A stretch of DNA of 64,000 nucleotides from Thereva unica. Taxonomy: Eukaryota > Arthropoda > Insecta > Diptera > Therevidae. The translations under genes and the position numbers were made by a program. Below the pieces are notes generated by a model. It was not told the DNA's origin. It worked only from the letters and a program-made list of their open reading frames with translations, and made no database searches. Of this stretch, positions 45,770-56,212 are shown one piece after another. The DNA lies in the NCBI GenBank assembly GCA_949987705.1, contig CATLJY010000902.1:1-64000 (forward strand), read 5' to 3'. How positions within the stretch are numbered: the stretch's first letter is position 1; each line of letters begins with the position of its first letter.

Positions 45770-46085
45770 AACAACACAAAATTCTTGTTCTTAAATAACA
45801 CCTAAATACTTATTCTTAAAAGAATCACAACACAAGATTCTTTTTCTTAAAAGAATCACAACACAAGATTCTTATTCTTAAAAGAATCACAACACAAGAT
45901 TCTTATTCTTAAAAGAATCACAACACAAGATTCTTATTCTTAAAAGATCACAAAACAAGATTCTTATTCTTAAAATAATCACAACACAAGATTCTTATTC
46001 TTAAAAGATACACAACACAATATTCTTAGTCTTAAAAGATACACAACACGAGATTCTTAGTCTTCAAAGATACACAACATAAAAT
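45770..46085. repeat. 31-bp palindromic repeats in the LTR
   Basis: About nine units such as CACAACACAAGATTCTTATT followed by CTTAAAAGAAT. Each has the dyad ATTCTT-AA-AAGAAT. Later units decay to CTTAAAAGATACAC. The matching array in the other LTR is at about 56520-56850. Repeated dyads in an LTR suggest protein-binding sites, but no factor can be named. Confidence 0.85.
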
Positions 46086-46195
46086 TATATTTTAAGCCGG
46101 CCCCTATTATTCCTTCAGTAATATTCTTCTTACGGGTTTATTCTTTTTTAAAAAAATTCAAGACAATGATCACACCCGCCGCCTTTTAAATAAAA

Positions 46196-46528
46196 TCAAC
46201 CGTCGCCGCGGAAAGTTTTAGTTAGACTCCACGATCGATCATTCGATCGATCCTCAGTTTTCCGAAACTTTCTTTTTAAAAGTCCTTCGATTGCATTTTT
46301 CCTCCGGGCCTTCAACCTAGGTGCAAAAGTCACCTGCTGGTGCTTGACCCAAGGCTGAGGTCGCCGGCCGGAAAAACGCACCCGTCGGCTTTTCTTCAAG
46401 TGGCCTGAAACTGGCGCAATTTGCTTACGAGCTTTTTTCTTTCGCAAGGCAAATATTCTTGCCAATTTCCTTTGGCGTTTCAGGTTACACTTGGATTTTG
46501 TGCACGGGTCATTTACCGGCCCGTGCAT
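46196..46528 (-). CDS. LTR-encoded basic ORF of 110 aa (hypothetical)
   Basis: Starts at a real ATG (46526-46528) close to the beginning of the 3' LTR in element sense and ends at TGA (46196). The predicted product is very rich in Lys and Arg (for example KKKARKQIAP, KKSRRVRFSGRRPQPW) with no membrane segment or known domain. The start codon is inside a perfect 8-bp-stem hairpin (TGCACGGG / CCCGTGCA). The same region in the other LTR (56965-57320) is disrupted by a 23-bp difference. I do not recognise a family. It may be a real accessory protein or a chance frame in GC-richer LTR sequence. Confidence 0.4.
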   Translation of the reverse strand: MHGPVNDPCTKSKCNLKRQRKLARIFALRKKKARKQIAPVSGHLKKSRRVRFSGRRPQPWVKHQQVTFAPRLKARRKNAIEGLLKRKFRKTEDRSNDRSWSLTKTFRGDG

Positions 46529-46635
46529 TTTTTATGTCAACAAAATTCCGGGTTCAAGGAATTTTGGATTTGGAAATTTAGAAATTATTAGAAATTTTCT
46601 TAATTTTGAGGGTTGCTCAAAATTTTTACATAACA

Positions 46636-46651
46636 TTCCTTCCCCCCCGAA
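46636..46651 (-). promoter_or_regulatory. Errantivirus polypurine tract
   Basis: On the minus strand the run TCGGGGGGGAAGGAA directly precedes the 3' LTR, the expected plus-strand primer. Confidence 0.85.
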
Positions 46652-46655
46652 GCAA

Positions 46656-46692
46656 GAGAATCGCCGCGAGGTAATGTGAGTGGGCGATTCTC
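46656..46692. other. Stem-loop beside the polypurine tract
   Basis: Perfect 10-bp inverted repeat GAGAATCGCC (46656-46665) / GGCGATTCTC (46683-46692) with a 17-nt loop. It is in the 3' untranslated region of the sense RNA and near the start of any antisense transcript. Confidence 0.7.
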
Positions 46693-46901
46693 GTACCATG
46701 ATAGCTTAGGGGTGCGGGGAGCTGTTTAGATTTGTTAGTGGGAAAACTTCTGTTTATTGTTGTGTTCGACCTGGTGTTTTATGTCATCTATGGTTGATAA
46801 TTTTCTGATTACGTGTGGATATTTTCTGTAGCGGTTTTTCGTTATCCCGGGTGTTTAATTTTTGTGGCTATTGTTCATTCTTGATTTGGATACTCAGTGA
46901 G

Positions 46902-47397
46902 ATGGAGTAAGTACCCCTTTTTTTGTTATATTTGTTTTTTTTTTTTTTATTAATAATTCAATAGTTTTTTTTTTATTTATTTTTTTATTTATTATTATTA
47001 TTATATTTTTTTTTTCTTTTTTAGTTGTGATCGTATTCGTGCCTTGATGGAAGAGATTACCCAGAGGGTTCGGGATCTGGCGGTGGACGTGGCGTCCGTC
47101 CGGATGCTGCTGCTGGGTCCGGATCCCGAAGTCACTGGGCCTGCGCCTGGGTCGACGTCGTCCCGGACGGGGACTGTGCGTAGCCACCGGTCCTGTCTAC
47201 GCTGCGGGTCCAGGGCCCACCGTGTACAGAGCTGCCCCTTCCCGCGGGGTCCCCGTCGGCGCCGACGCAACAGGGTGAGGAGTCGAGGGGCCATCGTGGC
47301 CCAGAGCCCAACCAAAACAAATTCATCCGAGGAGGACGAGCAGGGAGAAGGGCGAGGCCGCGCGAGCGTGTCGTCCTTCGCAACGGCTCTGGAGTAA
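46902..47397 (+). CDS. Antisense spliced ORF with CCHC zinc knuckle (about 125 aa)
   Basis: It lies on the strand opposite to gag, pol and env, between env and the 3' LTR. ATG at 46902 with purine at -3 and G at +4. A GTAAGT donor at 46907 and a T-rich acceptor ending TTTTTTAG at 47024 bound a 118-bp intron that joins the frame exactly. Exon 2 runs to TAA at 47395-47397, and AATAAA follows at 47414-47419. The product has a helical N-terminus, a Cys-x2-Cys-x4-His-x4-Cys knuckle at about residues 59-72, an Arg-rich stretch (about 78-88) and an acidic tail region. Codon third positions are strongly G/C, unlike the provirus genes. A knuckle suggests RNA or DNA binding. Origin could be a captured host or retroelement gag-type gene. 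An overlapping sense-strand frame of 133 codons (47001-47402) has an ATG but no domain. No transcript evidence is available here. Confidence 0.55.
46907..47024 (+). other. Predicted GT-AG intron of the antisense ORF
   Basis: 118 bp, A/T-rich, donor GTAAGTACC, acceptor preceded by TTTTTTTTTCTTTTTTAG. Without splicing, the ATG at 46902 meets TAA within three codons. Confidence 0.55.
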
Positions 47398-47413
47398 ACC
47401 ATTTTAGTCCTCC

Positions 47414-47419
47414 AATAAA
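47414..47419 (+). terminator. Poly(A) signal downstream of the antisense ORF
   Basis: AATAAA lies 17 bp after the stop codon and is followed by TG/T-rich sequence (GTGCTTACATTTTAG, TTTTGTGTTTTT), as at many animal 3' ends. Confidence 0.5.
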
Positions 47420-47506
47420 TGTGCTTACATTTTAGTTTTGTGTTTTTATTTATATATTTTTTTGTGTTTTTTGTGTTTTGTTCTAATTTGGTGGGTTGTG
47501 GTTCAT

Positions 47507-47760
47507 TCGGGGATGATTAGATATCTCCGGATGAATTTTTCTTTATTTTTACTTATTAATTTGTTCGGAGATGATAAGATATCTCCGGATGAATTTTTTC
47601 TTTATTTTCAGTTAATAATTTGTTCGGAGATGATAAGATATCTCCGGACGAATTTTCCTTTATTTTCAGTTGTTAGTTTGTTCGGAGATGATAGGATATC
47701 TCCGGACGATTTTTTTTTTATTTTCAGTTATTAATTTGTTCGGGGATGATAAGGGATCAA
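47507..47760. repeat. 58-bp hairpin repeats downstream of env
   Basis: Four full and one partial unit (starts near 47507, 47564, 47623, 47681 and 47739). Most have a 7-bp-stem hairpin (CGGAGAT / ATCTCCG) followed by a T-rich stretch ending TTTATTTTCAG, which reads like a 3' splice acceptor on the plus strand. Confidence 0.85.
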
Positions 47761-47958
47761 CTAAAGGAAAATTACCTGAACTTCTTACTTACTCGTTATT
47801 GTTTTTATTTTTGCCATGATTTCTACGTTTCTTTTACTTACTGGCTATTGTTATTATTTCTCTTTTTATTTATCTTATGTGCTATTTTTATATTATATTA
47901 TTATTCTATGTTATATTATATTATTATTATTTTGATATATTATTTTTATTGTTATGTT

Positions 47959-49789
47959 TCAGACTACTTGGAGGGAGGCGCTCCTGGGTAGAGTCTGTGA
48001 TCGGGTTAATGGTTTAGGTACCGCTCCGGATTGGTTATCCTCCTTGTTGTTGGGTATTTCCGTGTCCTCCTGTAGGTTGTTATTTGGGTTGCCCTGCGTT
48101 CTTGAGTTTTGAGGGCCGATTCTTTTCCTTAGCCATGGGCTAATCTTGTAGATTAGGTACCCCGCAATTCCTAATAAGGTTATTCCGCTTAGCGAGAAGG
48201 AGGTAGTCGACAGTATGTGTATATGTTTTTGTGTTACCCGAGTTAATTGTGCTTTTATTGATTCCAGAGATTTTGCGCCTTCTTGTAGTACTTTATTGGA
48301 TTCATCCCCGCTCATTAGTTTGATGTCATCGGTGCTGATGGGTCTATGTGCATTTGGTATTTCCAGGCTGATGTTTGTGGTGCCTATGCCTGAGAAGTAC
48401 GGTCGTTGTTCCAGATTGTATGTTTCCTTTGCTTGATTTGTGTACATCAATATTTTATCTTTTGCTCGGACCTGACAGGGTTCGTTTAATGTCAGGATCC
48501 CTTGTTTTGCGACTTTTAGTGTGTGTGTCATCCTGTTGCATGTAATGCGGAATGACACCGGTGTGCTCAAAGGGTCTTGCCAGGCTTATTAGTACATTAG
48601 TCGGTGGATCTTGAATCATTAATGGGCATTGTACCTTTTCTTCTGCAGGGTCGTATAGTAGTTTAATGGCACATTCCTGTGTATCGGGGTAGTATATAAG
48701 TGGGGTCCTTAGCGATCCCACGTACGAATGGACTTTAGGGTCCCCTGTGATTTTTTTGAATTCCTTGACGTCAGTTGTGGTAAAAAGTGCGAATTGTTGT
48801 GACTTGATCTCGGACGCTATATATGAGTAGTGTATGACTGGGATTATCGAGTGGCCGGTGTTGGATAGCGTTGGGAAACACCTTATTTGATAGTAGGACA
48901 TCTTGGGCATGTTTAAAAGGGGTAGCGTTATTTTAACCATTAACTTGTCTCTAATTATATGAGTCTGTAACCTTGTCGTTTGTTGGAGTATCGGTAGGCA
49001 TTTTTCGCACTCCGGGTGAGTCTGTTGATACGTTTTGTCTAACGTTTCCGGGGATACTAGTAGGGGGTGTATCCTATTGTTTCGGCTGGTTAGGATTATT
49101 TCCAATAGGGTTTTTTGCCTGGATTCGATTTCCACTAATTGAAACAGGAGGTTGGTTACTAGTCCCTGTCGTAGTTGGTCTTTTTCCCTGCGATCTACTG
49201 CGTTATTTAGGGCTCGGATCTGCTCGGTTATCCTATGTTGTCGGTCGAGGAGGGTCGCCAGTGGCGTCTGGATCTTCCGGAGTGTATTGTTGACCACTGT
49301 TATTTGCAATTTTTCTAGGTCCGCAAGGGCCTTTTGGTTTGATTCCAGTTCTCCTATTCGACTGTATATTTCTCGTTCATTATTTTCGTCCATAGTGCCG
49401 ATCAAGTAGTGTAGGTCGTGGCCAATGCCATCGAACATAGACCTCGTGGTTCTACTCTTGGGTAGTATTTCTTGTATGGTGTGCGTGCGTCTTTTTATGT
49501 GTTCCAGGATTGTGTGGATGTGGGCCTGTTGAGCTCCACATAATGGTAGTATGGTTTCGTTGCATAGTTGTTTGGCGGTTTTGGCCGCCTGTTCCACCAG
49601 GGTTGTTTGGGTTTCCAGTTCTTGGAGGTCGACCTCTGTGATAATGTTCCATACATCGTGATATAGCCACAGCTCTCCTAAGTATTCGTATATTACCCCA
49701 GTCGCGTTGATTGGGGAGAACGTGTATGGGGATACGTTTTGGTCGGCTAACGTTGCTTGTAGAAGCAATAGTGTTATCAGCGTCCTCAT
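47959..49789 (-). pseudogene. env: Errantivirus envelope gene (env), frameshifted
   Basis: Type-F-like envelope of insect endogenous retroviruses, related to baculovirus fusion proteins. Start ATG at 49787-49789. Visible parts: hydrophobic signal peptide (residues 1-15), Asn-glycosylation-type sites, a basic cleavage-like RTTR at about 113-116 followed by a fusion-peptide-like segment with GTMDE, long helical regions, and near the end a membrane anchor (about 48110-48190) followed by a basic tail. The frame shifts at about 48555, so 48455-49789 and 47959-48570 are separate frames of one old gene. The mRNA would normally be spliced. The product would lack its anchor, so it is not expected to work in entry. 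Confidence 0.9.
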
Positions 49790-49921
49790 TTTGCGCTGTA
49801 ACGAGAATGTAGTTAGGGGATTAGTTTGGTTGCGGTAAGAGTTATGTGGTCGTAGGGTTCGGCTTTGCTTAATCTGTCTAGTTAGGGTGTGTTGTTGTAT
49901 GTAGAACCAGTCTTACTCTGA

Positions 49922-52900
49922 CTAAGGTGGTGTTTCATGAAACGGTTTCAGACGGTTGTTGTGAACCGTTACCTGTTTCTTATTTATCTTGATTGTGGAG
50001 TTTACTGAGTTGGGGACCGCGACCACTGTATAGGGTCCGATCCATATTTGGGATAATTTGTTCTTGCGCGCTTCGTTGTGTAGTAGAACCTTGTCTCCTA
50101 CGTGTAGTGTTAGAGGCCGTGCCTTCCCATCATAATATCTTTTGGAGCGGTTTTTACTAGCGAGTAGATTCTTACGTGCCAGTGCGTATGATTTTTGCTA
50201 TTTATACCGAAGTTGATGGTAATAACTTTCGTGATTGTATATAGGTTCTGGCTCTCGTTTTAAATTGGATGGGACGTCGGCTGTAAAGCCGTAGAGGCAA
50301 TCCATGGGGGTTAGTTTTGTCCCCTCGTGTACACTGTTGTTGTACACGAATGCTGCTGTCCGAAGAAAATTGTCCCAGCTTTGGGGGCTCTCGTCTACGA
50401 GGGTGCGCAAGTATTCTATTAAAGGTCTGTGAGCGCGTTCTGGGGCTCCATTGGACTGAGGGTGGTATGCTGAGGTTTGGAGTTTCTTAACCTTTAAGAG
50501 CCTACACACGCTTTTGAAAAGGTCACTCAGGAAGTTTGATCCCTGGTCCGTGACTATTTGTTTTGGTATGCGATAGCGCGTGACGATTTCGTCAAAGAAA
50601 ATTTGTGCTACCGTGTGAGCTTCCCTATTGGGAATGGCATACCAATCGACGAATTTTGTTAGGTTATCCTGGAAGGTTAGGATGTACTTGTTTCCCGAAT
50701 GTGTTTCTTCCAGGGGGCCTACTATGTCTAAATAGACTTTATCGAAGGGTTTTTCAGCAATGTCCGTGATAACCATGGGCATTCGGAATTGTCTAGAGGC
50801 CTTCATGGTTTGACATTTCTTGCACCTTCTTATATAGCGGGAGATATCGCGGAACATACGCCTCCACCAATATTTTTGGCGAATACGGTTATAGGTCTTC
50901 ACGACTCCCTGGTGTCCACCGAAGGGGGAATCGTGATAATCTTTTAGGATTGTATTTATCTCCTCCTGACTGGTAATGACCTCAACTTTCTTCTTCCCTT
51001 TGAGGTTGTTGTCTTTGGGAGGGTCTTCTGGGGTTTCATCTTCGATCTCAGGCGATTTGGGCCCTTCCTCTGAGTGGGGGGCTTCTAGAGACGCAGTTCT
51101 TTTGTCCTTTTCGTCGTCTTTCTGCTTTCGCGCCTGTGCCCTTGTGATGATGTTGCATTGCTTGGGCGTCTCTTCTTGTTTTGTTTGGAGGTATTTTCCG
51201 GGTTGGTGAACTTGAGCTTCTACCGTGAAGGTTTTTGGCTCCTCTACGTAGTGCGGTATACGGCTGAGTGCATCAGCATTTGTATTATATTTTCCCGGTT
51301 TGTACTCGATAGTGTAGTCGTATTCCGACAGCTTGTGGTGGAATCTCACTAGTCGAGTAGTTGGGTCTTTGACGTTGAATACGCCTTTGAGGGGTTTATG
51401 GTCCGTGTAGACCGTAAACTTCCGACCCAATAGATAACACCTGAAGTTTTTCACAGCCCAGACTATTGCCAGCAACTCTTTCTCAATGGTGGAGTAGTTG
51501 CGTTCTGCCTTGTTTAGGGTGCGGCTTGCGTAGGCAATAGGCTGGTCTTTTCCCACTTCTCCCTGAGAGAGCACTGCTCCGAGTGCCTCACTGCTCGCAT
51601 CCGTTGTTAAGTTAAACGGCTTGTCGAAATCTGGATACATTAGCAGTGGAGGGGATACTAAGTTATTTTTTATTTGTTGGAATGCGTCTTCACACTTTGG
51701 TGTCCAAGAAAACTTTACGCCTTTGCGTAGAAGATTCGTTAAGGGACGGACTGTTTTTGAAAAATCTGGGACGAATTTTCGGTAGTAATTGGCAAGGCCT
51801 AAGAACGATTGCACTTGCCTGATAGTCCGTGGGGCAGGGAACTTCTGGACGCATTCCGTTTTTCGTGGGTCTGGCAGAGCTCCTTTCTCTGAGCAAACGT
51901 GACCCAAATAAACAACTTCTTTTCGGAGGAATTGGCACTTCTCTGGTTGTAATTTGAGGTTATTTTCCCTCAACCGGTCGAAGACTCTCCGAAGTTTAGT
52001 ATTATGGTCCTCAAGGTTTTTACCGTAGATGACGATATCATCCAGGTAGACAAAACATTCGAGGCCTTGCAGGCCTGTGAGGACATAGTTCATGAGCCGT
52101 TGGAACGTAGCCGGGGCTCCTTTTAGCCCGAACGGCATACGTTTGAACTCGTAGTGGCCGTAGTTTGTGCTGAAGGCTGTTTTAGCGCGATCTTGTGGTT
52201 CCACAAGTACTTGGTGGTAACCACTGGCCAAGTCGAGGGTAGTGAAATATCTTGAGTGACCGAGTTGGTCTAGAATATCCTCGATTCGTGGCAGAGGAAA
52301 CGCGTCGCCTATGGTTTTTTCGTTGACTTTTCGAAAGTCGACAACTACTCTCCACTTCTTCTCTCCATTAGGGCCCGCCTTTTTGGGGACCACTAATAAG
52401 GGTGAGTTCCATGGGCTCTTACTGGGTTGGACTATGTCGTTGTCCAACATTTCTTCTAATTGTTCGTTAATTATCTGCCTTTGTGTCTCGGGCAGTCTGT
52501 ACATTTTTTGGTTTATAATTTGGTCATAGACCATTGGAATTTCGTGGGAGATAGCGTCTGTGTAGGTGAGCTTATCTCCCTTTAAGTGGAATATGTCTGC
52601 GTATTCGTGACATAGTTCCTTCATGGACCTCTTCTCTTCGGTCGTTAGTGGATGATCAAGGTTGAGCTCCTCGTCCACTTTTTGAATGCGCTGTGCACGC
52701 TCTTGGTCGTCCGGGTCTTCGTAGTCCGGGAATACGTGTCTAATGTGTAATAGGTTGGCGGCTTCCTGGTCACTGCTCTTGTGACCCCGTTTTAATTTGA
52801 CCCCTAGTTTTTTCTGCCATTTGCTGCTTGTTTTGAGCGGTGGGGTGCCGGTTTTGGTTACCGGTCTTCCGCACTCGCCGTTGTCTTTTTTGACAAAGAG

Positions 52901-53926
52901 CCTTGGGCTAGAACTTGCAGGGTTGGGATTGAGTGGTATTGTAGAGTAGCCATTTGTGGGGACGAGCGTTAGAGTTAGACTCGTTAGGGCTACAGGATAG
53001 TTGTTAGCATTGAGGAGGCCAACAAATACTCTTGGGTTTCCAGAAGGTAAGAGGGCATTCGCGAGGAATACTCCCTCGCAGGGCTCTTGAGCTTTACAGA
53101 GCATTTCTTCCTCTAAACTTAATGGTATTGGTACCACCATCTGAGACCGGCCTGGGATACAAATAGATTCCGTTAGGATTACCTTTTGTCTTAGGTCTTC
53201 ATTGGTCTCGAAACTGTTTAGGTTGTTATCTAACTTTGACCCATTTTGAGATTGGCAGCTTGTACTCCCTTCGGAGGGTACTTGGGAGACACCACCGGGG
53301 GTCGTCTCGGCTTCTACGAGCTGAGACTCCCTGGTTTGGGTTTGCTCCTGCTGCTCTCTGAGTTTCGGTTTGGTGGTTTTGGTTTGTAAAGGAAAGGTAA
53401 TTTCTTCCGGATTAATTTCCGTGCGAGGAAATCGTAATATTTTGTTAGGACCCTCAACGTTGCAGTGCTGGGAGAGGAAGTCGTTTCCTAGAAGGCCATC
53501 TTTGGGAATCTCTGGCATGTTCTGCACTATTTGGAAAGTGCAAGGAATTGGAGTTTTCAAATTGAAGTTTCCTTGGCAACTTCCGAGAGTCTTCCCTTTA
53601 CCGTATGGCGTTTCTAGCGTGCACCTTTGAGAAGGGTTTATGGTGCCATTTTGTCGAAGCCTATTCTTTTTTAGTATTGTAACCTCAGAGCCTGTATCCA
53701 CCACTAGTTGTGTTTTGCCGTGGAGGCTTATGTCGAGCGGGAGAGTTACTAGTGGGTTTGTACCAGTTGAGGCCTGAGGTCCCCCATTTGGTTTATTGTT
53801 ACTGGTTACTGTCGGGCCGGGGGTATTTGGTCCGACTCTGGGAAGTTTCCCGATTGGGAGTTCTCCCATCGCTGTCTTTGTCGACAGTCTTCTGCCTGGT
53901 GGCCCCGTCTTCCGCAGAAATCGCAT
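49922..53926 (-). pseudogene. pol: Errantivirus pol, one premature stop
   Basis: Protease, reverse transcriptase, RNase H and integrase polyprotein of the gypsy type, expressed by -1 frameshift from gag. Motifs, counted from 53926: protease LVVDTGSEV (DTG at about 77-79), RT core with YLDD at about 627-630 and PFGLKGAPATFQR, RNase H with TTDASSEALG and YTDHKPL, an HHCC integrase finger (GGHQG...CKKCQ), integrase catalytic YLDIVG, VTDQGSNF and the Glu in NGAPERAHR, and a GPY-type C-terminal module with WIGPYTVV. An in-frame TAG at 50198-50200 cuts off the C-terminal module. The frame then stays open to a natural stop at 49922-49924. The premature stop probably leaves catalytic domains but removes the chromatin/DNA-contacting tail. 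Confidence 0.9.
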
Positions 53927-55867
53927 GTGTGGCGTATGTTGAATACTCGGCGATTGTTATTGCTTACCTGGTTTTGATTATGTGGCGGTTGTGAACGGGG
54001 CAGTGATTGTTGTTGATTATTTTGCTGATAACTATTATTATATTGTGAAGGTCTACCGCCATTATTGTTATTAGGGCGCTGTTCAGGGAAACGACCGTTA
54101 TTAGGGAAGTTCGATCGTGAGCGCTCTGGTGGGCGGCGACAATCCCGTGCATCGTGATTTGCCGTTCTACAAATAGTGCAATAGGGAGTATTTTTTCTTT
54201 TAATACAGTCTGCGTATGTGTGCCCCCTGTTTCGACAGTAACTACAGGTGACATTTGCCAACGGATTGCCTTGAGGTTTTTGAGGCGTTGGCGTTATTTG
54301 CGCCACCTGAGGTACTGCGGTAGTTGTGGTAGGGACTGGTATATTTGGTACACTCGGTTGTTGAGTATTGGGCAGGGGGAGATTGTAGTTCGTTAGTGTT
54401 GCTTGGGGTGGAATGTTATGTTCTGGTGATGTGATACTGGGCGGAGTGATGGCGGCGGCGGCGTTATGTTAAGCGGAGTAGAGTGAATGTGTCGTTTGTA
54501 GAGGAGTAGAGCCGTTTAGGCCTGTCTGTGATGGATATGTATAAGGACCATTATTGTAAGCCAGCGTATATGGATTGTTGTACAGGTTGGGGGTTGATAT
54601 ATTTGGCCCACCTTGACTGTACATTGGCAGGGTTGATGGACTTTGGTACTGGGCATGGATGTTCAGTGTTGTTTGCTGGAGTCTCTCCATGTCCAGGGCC
54701 TTTTGGATTAAATTATCCAGGCCGTCATCGCCTGCTGCCAGCAAGTACTGGCATAAGTGTGGATTATTGATCCCTCCTTTTAATGCGCTTTTTGCAAAGT
54801 CTTCTAACTGTACTTTGACTTGGGATGCTGCGTCGCCGTATTTATGTAGTTGTGGCGGCTTCTATGCATAAAGACAGTTGTTGTTTTATGCGCGTGGTAT
54901 ACGCTGTGAGGGGTTCCATAGGGTACTGTCGGAGTGTTATTAGTTTATTAACTAATTCCTGATAAGTTTCCCTAGGCAAATAAATGCGGTTGAGGAGCTT
55001 TTCGGCTTCCTCGAAGTTTGCTGGCTGACTTGAGGCTATTAGTTGGTATGCGTCGCCTCGAAGTCTGGTAGGGAGAATCTGAATAAATGCCTCTTTTTCC
55101 GTTTCTGAAAGGCATTGTAGAACTCTACGACAACAGCCTATGAACATTTGCAGCTCGGTCGTCAGGGTCGGACTTTGTCCGCCAGAAAATAGTGGGACCA
55201 GCTGTGCTGTTATTTTGGCGACTTTCAGGTACTCGTCTGCCATTGCTGTGTTCAGTAGGAGTTCTTTCTTTTCTCTTGTTGTATGGTCCCTTTGATCTCT
55301 GGGTAGGGTAAGGTCCTTCTCGGAGTCTGTGAGGGACACGCTTACCCAATTCAAAAGCTCCTCTGTGAAACTGTCGGCGGGCGATCGGATTTCGTTATCT
55401 TTACAATTTTTCTCGTTAAATTCTAAATTTTCCAATGTTTCTAAATTTAAATTTACTAAATTAGGGCTTGCGCCTTGAAGAGGGCGCTCGAGAGACTGAA
55501 AATTGGCTAAATCCTCTCTAAATTTGAGGGTGCTCTGTTTTAGGTTTTCTATTTGTGTCAGGCGGCTTTCACGAGTTCTTTTTGTTTCTCGTTCTACTGC
55601 CTGGCACGCGGTGATATTTATGTCACCAGTCTCGAGCGCTCTCTTCAAAATTTGGTCTAAACTTAACTTAAAACCTACTTGTTGATTCGTTGTCCTTCCT
55701 AAAATGGTACCGCTTCTCAGCTTTCTTGGTGATTCTGCTGCAGTTGTAGGTGTTGATGTGCTGATGTCGTTGGACCCTGGAATTGTTGAAGGGCCTGCTG
55801 TTAGTTGATTATCCCTCGGTGGGGGAGTTTCTAAGTGGTGGTTGTCCCCTGGTTGGCCCTCTGACAT
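53806..55867 (-). pseudogene. gag: Errantivirus gag, frameshift and premature stop
   Basis: Capsid and nucleocapsid gene. The ATG is at 55865-55867. Residues 1 to about 340 cover the matrix/capsid part (frame 54842-55867). A one-base frameshift at about 54845-54860 moves the gene to a second frame (open to 54469), where an in-frame TAA (54469-54471) interrupts it. The same frame resumes through a Pro/Thr-rich linker to three CCHC knuckles (CSYCRNRGHTYADC, CTICRTANHDARDC, CDFCGRRGHQAEDC) and the natural stop at 53806. Its last part overlaps pol. Confidence 0.9.
53815..53851 (-). promoter_or_regulatory. gag-pol -1 ribosomal frameshift signal
   Basis: On the minus strand the heptamer G GGA AAC (53845-53851) is in phase with gag as X XXY YYZ. 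An 8-nt spacer follows, then GTCGG that can pair with CCGAC about 20 nt later. Slipping back by one places the ribosome in the pol frame exactly. This is the arrangement known for retroviral -1 frameshifting. Confidence 0.8.
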
Positions 55868-56122
55868 AGTGCGTATCCTGGGCACGGATGAAGCCCGCTA
55901 TTAGTCCCTCGCTGATAAAAACTTAGGGGGGTAAATGCGTGCTCGCCTGGAGCAGGGGCACCTATAGATGTTTACCCCGAGCGTTGATTCGTGGAGGATC
56001 TGGGATATTTTACGCGCCGTAGCTGCAGAAGCTAACACTGCCCCCAAGTCAGGCTCAGCCTTGGGTTGGAGGTCAAAGGAGCCTAGACCGACAGTATTAA
56101 CAACTTTTGATAGCGCACCCAG
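55868..56122 (-). other. Errantivirus 5' untranslated leader
   Basis: About 255 bp between the primer site and the gag ATG. No ORF or repeat is seen. It would be expected to contain packaging signals, none of which can be identified by eye. Confidence 0.5.
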
Positions 56123-56140
56123 ATCCTACCGGCTGCGCCA
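56123..56140 (-). promoter_or_regulatory. tRNA-Ser primer-binding site
   Basis: On the plus strand ATCCTACCGGCTGCGCCA corresponds to the 3' end of an insect tRNA-Ser plus CCA (from memory of the family). 17.6 and 297 of Drosophila use the same tRNA. It lies 4 bp from the 5' LTR. Confidence 0.85.
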
Positions 56141-56144
56141 ATTT

Positions 56145-56175
56145 TGTTATATATTTTTGTTATATAATTTAATTG

Positions 56176-56212
<37 letters not shown>

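Larger units (their letters stand above)
45361..46635 (-). repeat. Errantivirus 3' LTR
   Basis: TG...CA ends (TGTTATATATTTTTG / TACATAACA on the plus strand). It contains a TA microsatellite (45394-45439), about nine 31-bp palindromic repeats (45770-46085), and a basic ORF near the U3 start (46196-46528). Confidence 0.95.

Noticed and set aside
47001..47402. Sense-strand 133-codon frame opposite the antisense zinc-knuckle exon
   Set aside because: It has an ATG, but the product ends in a Lys run from poly-T DNA, has no domain, and is explained by high GC content that removes stops in all frames.
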